64,000 bases of DNA from assembly GCA_043228905.1 (NCBI GenBank), contig JBHGNT010000001.1:31992001-32056000 (forward strand), given 5' to 3'. The stretch's first letter is position 1. The number at the start of each line of letters is the position of its first letter. The notes beneath the pieces are model-generated. The model did no database searches. It saw only the letters and a program-made list of their open reading frames with translations, and was not told the origin of the DNA. Origin of the DNA: Azolla caroliniana (lineage: Eukaryota; Polypodiophyta). Of this stretch, positions 47,250 through 58,062 are shown piece after piece. The position numbers were made by a program, and so were the translations under genes.

Positions 47250-47536
47250 GAGAGAACATATAGTACATTAAATGTTGAGGGTGACCCTAATTACCTTAAC
47301 GATTTTCTTATTATTATTATTCATTTATTTATTGTGCCTCATTAGCTTAGTTCATATATACATACATACATCTAACAATTAGGGATAAGATTTGACTGAA
47401 GAATCAAGATTAACTAACCTACTGATCTTCCTCATGCACTATATATTTGATATACATAAACATTGGTGGGGAAAATATTTGAGCTTTAGAATGAATATGA
47501 AGGTAAGCAAGTGGACATTAAATTTGATGGGCCCAT

Positions 47537-47540
<4 letters not shown>

Positions 47541-47609
<69 letters not shown>
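47541..47609. repeat. (GA)n(GT)n microsatellite
   Basis: AG run followed directly by a TG run, about 69 bp in total. Confidence 0.95.
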
Positions 47610-47612
<3 letters not shown>

Positions 47613-48387
47613 GGAATGCCTTCACTTTTGATTTGCAAGTTGAGGTGAGAAATATGTTGTAAAGTTAAAGAACTTCTTTTGTGGCAATTGACATTGCTAG
47701 AGTAGTCAGGAAATCTCAACCATGAAGAAAGAGAACTTTACAAGGTCACAGATCATCATATTCACCATTTGAATTGTTGTGTAGGTTGGCAAGGAGTTTG
47801 GAGTCGTAGTAGTATTTAGATCCTTGGAAGGGTTTTTCTATACTTTGTAGTGAGTAAGTTAGTCGTGGTGGTGTTTATTTCTCTCGTAATAAAAGCCATT
47901 ATTTACAACAACAAAAAAGAGGGTTAAAAGTCATGGAGATGAGAATAGTGAAGGTCCCCAAATTTCCACAAGACAACATGCACGGAAGATTAAAGTCGCA
48001 AGTGGAGGAAAGCTTTTCTTAAAGTAAAGTAAGGTTGTTAAAGATGGGCACATAGACTTTCCAAGAGTAGTTATTTGATGAAGATATTGTGGGCGGTAAT
48101 TTGCTGCTGGATTGCCCTTTGACCAATACATATTAGCTTTTGACCTTTACTAGGACCAGAGATCTGGTCTAAAGAATTTCCAAAAACAGGAGACTGAGTC
48201 AAGGGCTCTAGCTGGCATATTGACTGGATGAAGGTTCCTGCAACCTATAATAATAACAGAATTGTCCATAACTGAACAAATGCATACATATGTATAGAGT
48301 CTAGGCCAGAGAATTCCTCATCCAAATCTCCCTGAAAAACCAAACCCTAAACTTCCATTTTCATCCACCTGCTACTCACTCTTCCTC
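47610..48387. other. Upstream region of EF-hand copy G
   Basis: No gene. 48070-48180 resembles 54930-55020 upstream of copy H (TTTGCTGCTGGATTGCCCTTTG), so G and H share an upstream module different from that of copies A-F. Confidence 0.45.
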
Positions 48388-49088
48388 ATGGCAGTCGACC
48401 TACGCCAGGCAATATATATGGCCGGCCAAACATTCTTCGAATACGGAATGAACCCAGAAGAAAAGTGGGCGAGTGTCTCTAAATTCAAGGGTCTGGATGA
48501 TGATGGAGATAGAAGAGTCTCGTTCCGGGAGCTTAAAAACATGCGTGGGATCATGAATCCAGCCATAGCTGTTAGGGTTTGCAGGTTGTTTGGGTTGGTG
48601 GACAGAGACGGCAACGGCTTCCTGGACTTCGAAGAGTGCAAGGCACTCTTCTTTCTGGTGGCCAAGGGACGTTTCTGCGATCAATGCAACAACCTCATCA
48701 TTCGGGATGGCGTCTCTTGCCTGGACGGCTCGTCCCATTCTTTCGACCTTTGCTATTACTGTGTTCATGGCCATAGCCACAACCAGTACCGCTTTCAAGC
48801 CCTTCAACCCTTGATTAGTAGCTGCCCCCAGCACCTGCTTCCACCCGTCGCATTCCTGCAGGCCCCACCCCAGCAGGTGAGCAAAAAACAAATCTTTGTC
48901 AATGTCATGATGATCCTTGGATGTAATTATCTCATGTGCATATATGTATACACTACCATCATGATTGACCCTGGAACCCCTTTCCATTGTAGCATCGCGG
49001 CTTTACACAGACTGCAGGACATGTGGCGACTGCTTTGGGTCATGCGGCTAATATCATGAGTCTTATCAATGCGTGCTCTATTATGTGA
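48388..49088 (+). CDS. EF-hand / ZZ-like zinc protein with C-terminal CSIM, copy G
   Basis: Two-exon model: 48388-48876 and 48993-49088; 194 aa. EF loop 1 is DDDGDRRVSFRE; the usual Gly at position 6 is Arg, which may weaken it. Loop 2, DRDGNGFLDFEE, is canonical. The ZZ-like module is CDQC, DGVSC, LDG, DLCYYC, with one Cys replaced by Gly as in copy A. The last exon (HRGFTQTAGHVATALGHAAN...) ends in CSIM. Unspliced reading runs on to 49059 in another frame and misses this ending; the acceptor TTGTAG before 48993 restores the family terminus. Copy G groups with H and I by sequence (NPEEK start, FRELK). Function unknown. Confidence 0.82.
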
Positions 49089-50397
49089 GGCAAAGAGTTC
49101 TCGAATTCTCCTCCAAATTTGTTCTATCCATGCTACATTTCAAGATCATGAATCATTTAGTTAAAGCCTAGAGCACCACACAGTAGTAGTTCTCTTCCCT
49201 TCTGTGTGAGTACATCTAGAAGCACATATGTACAAAGTTCATATTTTAGTTTCCAATCATCCATTCATTATTACCTTCTTGCCTCTTTCTACATCTCCTT
49301 CCAAGTTATAATTGCCACTCTAGTAAAAAGACTTGGGCAAGGGGTCCCAGGATCAACTGTTCAAATCTTTATAAATTTGGATTCACTTTGTTAAACATGT
49401 TAAATCACGTATGGTGCACCATACTCCAGGACCATAGGGAACCAGCATTAAACTGCCCCCATAAGCAAGACAACTCATGAAGAGAGAGCGAGAGAGCGAG
49501 AGCTCATATGAGACCAGGAACATCTAGGGACACTAATCAATTCTATCCATAAATCTTTCAGTCAGTGGCATAACCTTTAATTAAGGGAAAGTAGCTTCTA
49601 TGTCCTTTTCATCTATGGACATCAAAGGACAATAATAAATTCTATCCATAAATGGTTACCTTTCTCTCCATGACAACACCTTTAATTAGAGGAAAGTAGT
49701 CGCATCAGCTAACTAAAGGCATGATTCTTGTGTAACGTTATTATGATCCCTGTGTTGAGCATGAGAGAAAGTTATGTAACTCTCTTTGTGTATGATAAAG
49801 AGATGCACATAGATTTTCTAAATGTTGATAAAAATTAAGTGGAGGCTAGATCTTGATCATTAAAACCCACTCATAATAATGCAAGTTTGAGCAGACCCTT
49901 CCCGTTCTCTCTTTCTCATAGCCCTGCATATGGTTTCTAAGCTCTTGGATCTCAACTCCTCCCATTATAATGATGTAATGGTTCGTTTCCTCATGACATA
50001 ATCCAACGATGTCTCATTAGCTCACATTTAGTTCTTCCTCTTTGGTTTCCGCTTCTCATTATAATTAGTACATGTATTATAACTCAAATGCAATCTTTAA
50101 TTCCTCAGAAAGCCATGCCACAATGCACGTTCAGAATGCACCAAGCACAACAAAAAGAAAACTTTGGTTTGCAAGGTATCGGATAAGAAGCGTAAATGTT
50201 ATTTTCAGACTTCAGAATTGGGACAAAACCATACGGACCTATGACACATGACCCATCTTCAATTGCATGTAAAATATTAATAATTGAACATTGCTGGACG
50301 TTCTAAGAGAGAATTTCCAAGCTCATAATTTGACATCCAAAACCCTAACTGAAGTCCAATCCTCACTTCCTCCATTGATTACTTAATTCAAATCACA
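49089..50397. other. Downstream flank of copy G, no gene seen
   Basis: 49110-49400 matches 56390-56670 downstream of copy H. The remainder is AT-rich unique sequence. No coding region recognised. Confidence 0.4.
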
Positions 50398-50580
50398 CGA
50401 GCCTGGGCACAGATTCTTCGACCAAATGACCGCACATGAACAGCAAACAAATTTGGTTGAAATTCGAGCTCCTAAATATGAGTAGAAGGTGTCCATTCAT
50501 CTGTAGCTGATAGGGTTAGCAGGTTGTTTGATATGGTGGATAGAGACAGCAATGGAGCCAGAGCACGTTTTTGGTATTAA
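50398..50580 (+). pseudogene. EF-hand relic near 50.4 kb
   Basis: Pieces of EF-hand exon 1: GCACAGATTCTTCGACCAAATG with HEQQTNLVE in one frame, a lost EF loop 1, then DRVSRLFDMVDRDSNG from the start of loop 2. Frameshifts and stops between. It resembles the relics of the higher-order units. Confidence 0.72.
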
Positions 50581-51956
50581 ACTTTGAATTGAGACCTAAA
50601 AGTGCAACATCATTAGAATTTACCTTTCTAAGTACCTAATATATAGATTAACTTCCATGCCTATCATTAAACAGGAAAGCATTATCCATATCCCAGATTA
50701 GGGTTTAACCCCACCACTGATAACATAACAATTGGAATATGATCTCCATGTCTATCATTTCGACCCTACTTATGAATAAAGACCATTGTGTAGGCCTTGA
50801 ATCCCAATGGGTCAATAACTTGCAAAAAATCTTTGATAAATCCCCGACCGTCTTTAACATTATGAGAAATAAGGCAATAAATAAACCTCAATCACAATCC
50901 CCTCCTGACTCTAAGCTGAACCAACTTGTACCTCCCTAATCAAATCTACAAATAAATAACGTTGCACAACTTCATTCACAAAAGGTTTGCCTCCGTGATG
51001 ACATATCACAAAGGAAATGCTGGCAGATTTTAATGAAAGCATATATCCATTTCTAATCAAGCTCGGAAAGAATAATTATAACTATTACTTATAAATCATG
51101 GTAAAAATGTTTTCCTGCCAATGCTTCCATGAACTCGGAAGAGAGACTCCTCTTTCTTCTTTTATCTATTTCACCCATCCAATGGTTCCGATGGACTCTA
51201 GAAAAAAAATCTACTTTTTTTTATCCTACCATTGTTTGACCCCTTCCCAACCACCTTTGGAATATCCAACTCTTGAGTTTTTACTTGCACCCTATCCTTT
51301 GATTTCTTTGGTGAGTTTCATGTCTTTCGAGAACCTTGCAATCGATGTCTCGTTTCACACTCAAATTATGTGTTTTAGGTGCCCAGACTGAACTTTGCTT
51401 CCACTACTCTTTTCTCTTAGTCAAAGAAGGCCGTCCACAGAAATACACAATTGTATGTATGTATGTGTGCATGCATGTATATGTATATCATATATGTATG
51501 TAGGTATGATTTGGTGTATGTGATTTATGTAGGTTCCACCATAACTATGCTTTCTTCTTAGCTCAAATGCGTGTTTTGTCTCCCCTGCTTTTCTATATCT
51601 CCTCACCGAGTAGGATGAAGAGGTCATCCATCTCTTGCCTCCCACGATTCCTCGTTGGAATATCTTCCTTATTCACACCCATGGACACGCTTTCCTCTTT
51701 CTGCACCCGATTGAATGGCTTGATAGATCCATGATGCGTCCTACTCACCTTGCATCTTCTGGATTCAACACACATGTCTCACTTGTCAGTCCCACTGATT
51801 CTTCAAACATTTTACTGTTGATCCCCCGTTCCGCCAGAAATTTTCGATGCAGATGATCTGTGAATAAAAAGTTTCTCAATCGGAGGGGGACTTCAGAGGC
51901 TAGCCACCTCTTTCTGATCGTTTCTTCCCAACTAAAAACACCGGGTCCATTTCGCA
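50581..51956. promoter_or_regulatory. Spacer and upstream module of EF-hand copy F
   Basis: No gene. From about 51110 the EF-hand upstream module is present, with a GTAT repeat near 51453-51500 and CCACCTCTTTCTGATCG close to the start. Confidence 0.4.
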
Positions 51957-52721
51957 GTGGATCAATCATCAGACATGTCGAGCTTAAGCCAAGAAATACA
52001 TGAGGCTGGGCAAAGATTCTTCGAGGGATTGATGCCACACGAAAAGCAACAGCTTTGGTACAGATTCATGGAACTGGATGAGAATGGAGACGGGAGAATC
52101 ACGGTCCAGGAGCTTCTAAACAGGCATAGGATCCTCAACGGAGGAGCTGTAGATGATAGGGTTAGGATGCTGTTTCCCTTGGTGGACGAAGACCGAAACG
52201 GCTATCTTGACTACGATGAGTGCAAGGCACTCTTCTTTCTGTTCACCTGCGGACGTTTCTGCGATGCGTGCAGGAGTCTGATCATTTATGATGGCGTCGT
52301 TTGCGTGGACTGCGGACTCGACCTTTGCTCTTCCTGTACTCATACTCATCGCCATCGCCAGTACCACCATCGCTTGCAAGCCCTTCCGCCCTTGCTTAGT
52401 AGCCGCCGCCGCCGCCCCCAGCAGCTTTTTCCTCCTGCACCCGCCCATCAACATCAACTTGTGCCACTGCAGGTGAGAAATCTACTCCTTTCCCCATTAC
52501 ATGTAACAAATCTACCACACACTCATCATGATCCAACAACGTTTCTGTTTGTATCATCTCTTCCAGTATACACACCCCATACTGCTGCTAACATAGCTTC
52601 TCCCTTGCAGAACGCTCCCAACAACATTGCAGGCATTGGCCAGGCAGTGTATGGTGCGTTGGTTGTGGGGAATGCTGTGTCAAACGTCCTTAATCTTGTC
52701 AGTTTGTGTTCTATTATGTGA
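51957..52721 (+). CDS. EF-hand / ZZ-like zinc protein with C-terminal CSIM, copy F
   Basis: Two-exon model: 51957-52472 and 52611-52721; 208 aa. EF loops DENGDGRITVQE and DEDRNGYLDYDE are canonical. The ZZ-like module is CDAC, CVDC, DLCSSC, followed by a mixed His/Arg/Tyr linker. The last exon reads NAPNNIAGIGQ, a hydrophobic stretch, then CSIM, and is closest to that of copy A. The intron (138 bp) is a multiple of three and has no stop in frame, so an unspliced message would give a 254-aa protein with the same ending. The conserved start may be the ATG at 51975 (MSSLSQ). First-exon sequence groups with copies C, D and E. Function unknown. Confidence 0.84.
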   Translation: MDQSSDMSSLSQEIHEAGQRFFEGLMPHEKQQLWYRFMELDENGDGRITVQELLNRHRILNGGAVDDRVRMLFPLVDEDRNGYLDYDECKALFFLFTCGRFCDACRSLIIYDGVVCVDCGLDLCSSCTHTHRHRQYHHRLQALPPLLSSRRRRPQQLFPPAPAHQHQLVPLQVRNLLLSPLHVTNLPHTHHDPTTFLFVSSLPVYTPHTAANIASPLQNAPNNIAGIGQAVYGALVVGNAVSNVLNLVSLCSIM

Positions 52722-55363
52722 TGTACAGACCGAGTTACACAGTTTTTGAGTGGTTTTTGATACATATACATATGGGATGTCCATGTACCATCAACAACAT
52801 CATGAATTCAAGTGAATCCTTACAATAAGCATTGATTCCATGAGAGGACATATCAACAAATCTGTACTTATTATTTATTCAAATAAAGTTTATTGTATAT
52901 ATTTTACCATAATCAATCCCTCACAAAATCTATCTGTACTGATTAATTATGGTTCGACGCCCCCCTAATAATAACATAACAATGGGAGTCTGATCTCCAT
53001 CTCATCACTTGGACCATACTGAATGAAATGAAGACCCATTTTACACAGGTCTCACATAACAACAGGTCAAAACTTGCAAAATCCCTATCCTCTCCTACTT
53101 TAGGCTGAACCAACTTGTAACCCCCCCCCCCCAATTACCAATCATACTTGGGGCTTTACAACAATGTTCACACTACACTGAGGTGTGTGGCTAGTTTAGT
53201 ACTTACTTCATTTTATACAACTATATTTCATTATATGTTAAGGTGCGAGAATTCAAAAATAAATGTTTGGATCAAATTGAACGTGATGCCATTAAAGAGA
53301 AAGGGCATGTCCTTAAATCTAATTCCCTAACTTTGATTTCTCATTAAAAGATCAGTGCGGAGTATGTTATACGCATAACCAAGTCCTTACAAACCAATTC
53401 TACAAATCATTTTTATGGGTTGTTTTCTTTTTTTCCTTCAATGATTTTCTTCATTAGTATTAACAAAAAACACCCGAAGGCTATAACTTGAGCTTGTCTG
53501 CCCAGAAGCTTACAATTTTATTTATTCTTATACCATGCATCATATGCATGTGGATCATCACTGTTACTCCCAACATGTAAGGAATAATTAAAATCCAGCC
53601 CCCAAAATGAGCGTTGCCCTTCCATATCTCTCAAGAAAAATTGTTTTATGAGCAATAGATCCACCATATTGTGATGCCAATGCATCTCCCATATTTTGAT
53701 ACATATCCATCAGAGCATATGTTATACTGTTGTGTGAATCAATCTTTGGGAATATCTGAGAGGCTCGAGGAGAATAACTAATAATTTTTATGGGTTAAGG
53801 GTAGGGCAGTCATGAAATTGATTATCCTCATTGGAATTTGGACAAAACCATAGGGAGCCATGACACTTGCAAACATCTGGTGATTTAAGAGCCTTAAAAT
53901 CCAAATGTTTTAAGAGCCTTAAAATGGTATATTGATATATAAAGGGAACTCATCTCCTCCTTCATTACAGCACTTGAGACGTCATTGAGACTAGTGTGTT
54001 CTCTTCTTTAGATTCATCATCCAACAACAAAGGTATAACTTACCATAATATTCAATGGTATGAAAACAATAACAATCTCTTATGTTTGTCCCATGTCCGT
54101 CAATGGGGGATACATTGTGGTTGTATTAGAAAGCAACCTTACCTAACTTGAAAGAGCGAATTCAAAGAACTTATACCACTCTTTGAGAGCTAGGTATGGC
54201 TTGAGGGGATAGTAAGATGAGGTTTGATACATCTTGACACTTTAGCATCTGGCCACTTCATTGTGGGGTCAAAATGTAATATTGTAATTTTGATATTTTA
54301 GCATTTTGTTGCCAATTCATCCTTGGTACCCTTTGGCAATCTATTGTTGATCCCATATTTTTCTATATTTTTGTATAACATCGCCTAAGGACTCTAATAC
54401 AACTTTTACTCGCCATTTTTTAAACCATTTTCATAAATTCAAGCACATTATTTTCAGAAATACTATTTTGCATGCTATTTTCCAAGCCAATACTGGCAAT
54501 TTGTGGCTAGGCATATTCTTGACTTTCGTGATATACTTGTCTACTCAGGGTATGGTGGCTAGTACTTCTATGGGGAGGTCGATGACAAGATATAAGGATG
54601 CCCCTAATTGTTTGTGGATAAGAACATTCATCGATTTCGTTGCATGCATTGAGATAGTGCCACCCCAATCTAATTCCACTCTAGTATAAGCAAAATTGGG
54701 CCAGCCTAACAATGAATAACATCAACCTCAACCTTCCATCATTGTTCATTGTATTGATATTCAAACGTAGAATAACTATTTTAATCCCCACCAATTTCTT
54801 CTTCTTATTTATTTGTTTGATTATGGTCTTCATTGAACTTTAGGTCAACAAATAGAAAGGCTTTATTGCCTACTTTACGTTTGGCACTTTAATGATCCGG
54901 ATCTCTACACATACAGACAGACAGACATCTGAAGATATTATTAAGTTGGCGGTAGTTTGCTGCTGGATTGCCCTTTGATCAATATTACCTTTACCTTTTA
55001 CTAGGACTAGACCTGGCATATTGACCCACCAAAAGACAAGAAGAGTCACTGCAACTTTTGCTAGCCACCTACTTTATCAGACCTCATCATTGGGAACTGA
55101 GTAACCCCTTTGAATTGCATTGCCAAAAAAAACCAAACCTGCAAAACTGAATGCATGAACATATTAAAGTCCTGCCCTTGAAAATCTCCAAAAAACATGA
55201 CACTGACTCAAGGACTTTACCAGTCAGTCGTATTGACTCATCAAGAAACCATAAGGCTGAGTCAAGGTCCTGCAATCTATAAAAAGAAAAAACATATCCA
55301 TACCTTAACTGGCCCAGAGAATTTCCTCAAAACCCTAATTCCTTCATTCATCTAGTAGTACTC
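52722..55363. other. Spacer between copies F and H
   Basis: EF-hand 3' flank to about 53100, then unique AT-rich sequence. 54090-54800 is the spacer repeat in a form without the LTR-like insertion seen at 46151-46600. The upstream module of copy H starts near 54930. No gene seen. Confidence 0.45.
52882..52887 (+). promoter_or_regulatory. Probable polyadenylation signal AATAAA of copy F
   Basis: AATAAA in the conserved EF-hand 3' flank, about 160 bp after the stop codon. The same box in the same context follows copies C and D and is kept in ghost loci 1 and 3. Confidence 0.5.
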
Positions 55364-56373
55364 ATGGCATTCTTCAGCCGGTCGATCTTACGCCAAAAAA
55401 TACACGAGGCTGGGCAATGTTTCTTCAACTACGAACTGGAAGCAGAAGAAAAGCTTGCAATTTTGTCTAAATTCGAGGATCTGGATGATGATGGAGATGG
55501 AAGAGTCTCATTCCAGGAGCTTCGAAGCCTGCGTAGAGTCATGGATCCAGCCTTAGCTGATATGGTTTGCAGCCTTTTTGAGTTGGCGGATAGAGACGGC
55601 AATGGCGTACTTGACTGTGATGAGTGCAAGGCACTCTTCTTTCTGATGACCATCGGGCATTTCTGCGATCTATGCAACGGGCTCATCATTCGCGATGGCG
55701 TCTCTTGCCTCGACTGCATTCCCAACGATTACGACCTTTGCGGTAACTGTGTTGATTACCATCGCGGCTACCACCACCGCTTTAAAGCCCTTCCACCCCT
55801 GATTAGTAGCAGCTTCCAGCAGCTGTTTCCACCCGCCATAGCTCTGCAGGCCCCCCAACTCCAGGTAAGAAAAAAAAAAAAAAAAAAAAAAAAAAAACAA
55901 TTTTACACTCATTAGAATCTTTGATTTGTATGTAATAATCTCATGTATATATACACACTAACACCATTGACCCCTAATCATCATAAGCAGCTCCAGAACT
56001 ACCATGAGCGCATTCTATCCCTTCCGCCCTTGGTTAGTAGCAGCCGCCACTTCCAGCCTCCATCCGGCAATGAAATCGTAGTAGCACGCCAGGTGAGGAA
56101 ACAGAAATTTTGTCATGATGATCCAACCTTATGATTTGTATGTTACACTAATATCTCATGTGTATATACATAACACTAACAAATCATTGACCCTGAATCC
56201 CCCCCCCCCCCCTTTTTTTAATTTTCGGTTGGGGACTGTAGCAGAACACTCACCACCACAACAACAACAACAACAACAATCGCAGCTTAATGCGTACTGC
56301 AGGACATGTGGTGAGTACTTTAGGTCATGTGGCTAATGTCGTGAGTCTTATCAGTTCCTGCTCTATTATGTGA
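55364..56373 (+). CDS. EF-hand / ZZ-like zinc protein with C-terminal CSIM, copy H
   Basis: Three-exon model: 55364-55864, 55991-56092, 56242-56373; 244 aa. EF loops DDDGDGRVSFQE and DRDGNGVLDCDE keep all main ligands. The ZZ-like module is complete (CDLC, CLDC, DLCGNC), then His/Tyr. Exon 2 adds a Pro/Ser/Arg-rich stretch. The last exon begins with a His/Asn run (HHH then seven Asn), continues like copy G (TAGHVVSTLGHVAN) and ends in CSIM. Intron 1 starts GTAAGA followed by 28 A; intron 2 contains 14 C. Both tracts are prone to slippage, so lengths may vary or be assembly artefacts. Function unknown. Confidence 0.82.
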
Positions 56374-57682
56374 GAATAAGAGTTTTGAATTCTCCAATAT
56401 TTCTATCCATGCTACATTTCAAAGATGTATTTTGTTCTAAGCCTAGAGCACCACACACTTCTGTTCTGTTCTGTTCTGTTTCTTTGTGAGTACATCTAAG
56501 AACATATGTACTGTACCTAACTAAGTTCCATATTTTAGTTCCAATCATCCATTATTATTTGAAGTACCTTCTTTACCCCTTTCTACTATCTCCTTCCAAA
56601 GTTACAATAATTGCCACACGATCAAAAAGACATTGGGCAAGGGGTTCCATGATAAACTGTTAAAATTATGCGTCTTTCCATCTGCGGTACCTTTAATCAT
56701 CTATCTTTGATCGCATATTTCAGCATAGCATCGCCTGAGGACACTCAAATACATCTTTTACTCCCCATTTTTTGAAACCATTTTGTAATGTCAAGAACAC
56801 AAACCAAATGAGACGATTTTGCATCCTATATTACAAGCCCGTTTCGGCAATTTGTGATAAGGCATATTCTTGACTTTTATGATGTACTTCTATACTCTAC
56901 ATGTTTGCATGCTATCACCAAAATTGAACCACCATAACATTGAATAACATAAACCTCATTACTTTAGCATTCTTCCTCTTCTTCTTTAAATTTATTTATT
57001 TATTTATTATGCCTCATTAGTTAGCTCAACAATAGAATTCCTACTTCACGTTTGACACTTTACTGATAAGCATCTCTATACATACATACATACGTATATT
57101 TAATAATTTGGGGATAAGATTTGGGTGAAGATTAGCCAACCTACTGATGATCTTCCTCATGCACTCTATAAGTATATATATATATACATACATATATACA
57201 CACTCGTGGGGATATGATTTGAGCTTCAGAAAGTGGACATTAAATTTGGAAAGTAGACATTAAATTTGGAAAGTGGACATTAAATTTGGTGGGACCATGA
57301 CAGACACAGAGGGGGGGAGAGAGAGATCAAAGATCCATCATGCAAGTTTGAGTACCCATCCTTAATTGCAAATAGAAGGTGTACATGTAAATAACGAACG
57401 GAACAAACGAATATAAAGTCCAGTCCAGAGAGTCAAGGAAGAGTCAAGGATTGGACCCAGAAAAAGACATGAGCCTGGGTCAAGGTCCTGCAACTTTTGC
57501 TACCTAACCTACCTACCTAACTGATATCAAGAAATCATCATGCGTACCATCCTGAATTGCAAATAAAACCTGTCCATATAACTGAACCAGAGAATTTCCA
57601 AAGCTCGTAATGATTGTTTGACTTATACCCTCATTCAAATTTTCCTCAAAACCCTAATTCCATCATTCACCTAGTAGTACTC
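56374..57682. other. Spacer between copy H and pseudogene I
   Basis: Flank shared with copy G to about 56670, then part of the spacer repeat (56690-56960), then a (TA)n run near 57175-57200 and a triple direct repeat of AAAGTGGACATTAAATTTGG at about 57229-57290. No gene. Confidence 0.45.
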
Positions 57683-58062
57683 ATGGCAGTCCCCAGCACG
57701 GTATACGCCCAAAAAATAAACAAAGATTCTTTGACTACGGAATGAAACCAGAAGAAAAGAAAAGTCCGCAAGTGTCTCTAAATTCAGGGATCGGGATGGG
57801 AATGGAGACGGAAGTCGCTCATTCCAGGAGCTTGGAAACATGCGTAGAATCATGGATCCATCCTTAGCTGTTAGGGTTTGTCGGTTTTCTGAGTTAATGG
57901 ATAGAGTCGGCAACGGCTTCCTTAACTTCGATGAGCGGAAGGCAGGCACTCTTCTTTCTGGTTGCCAAAGAATGGTTTATGCTGTTCAATCGACCCATAA
58001 ATTATGTATATATAGGGAGAGCAAAACAAGATCATGAGTCTTACCATCAGTACTACACTCTA
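57683..58062 (+). pseudogene. EF-hand pseudogene, copy I
   Basis: Starts ATGGCAGTCCCCAGCACGGT like copy G/H, but small deletions and insertions break the frame early (QKINKDS in place of IHEAGQ..FFDYG), again in the first EF loop and at ECKALF (extra AGGC). Second loop remnant is DRVGNGFLNFDE. The ZZ-like module and linker are deleted. A trace of the last exon is left near 58030-58060 (ATCATGAGTCTTACCATCAG), with CSIM destroyed. Confidence 0.85.

Noticed and set aside
48877-49059. Read-through C terminus of EF-hand copy G
   Set aside because: The unspliced frame gives an unrelated tail; splicing at 48876/48993 restores the ending CSIM shared by all paralogs.
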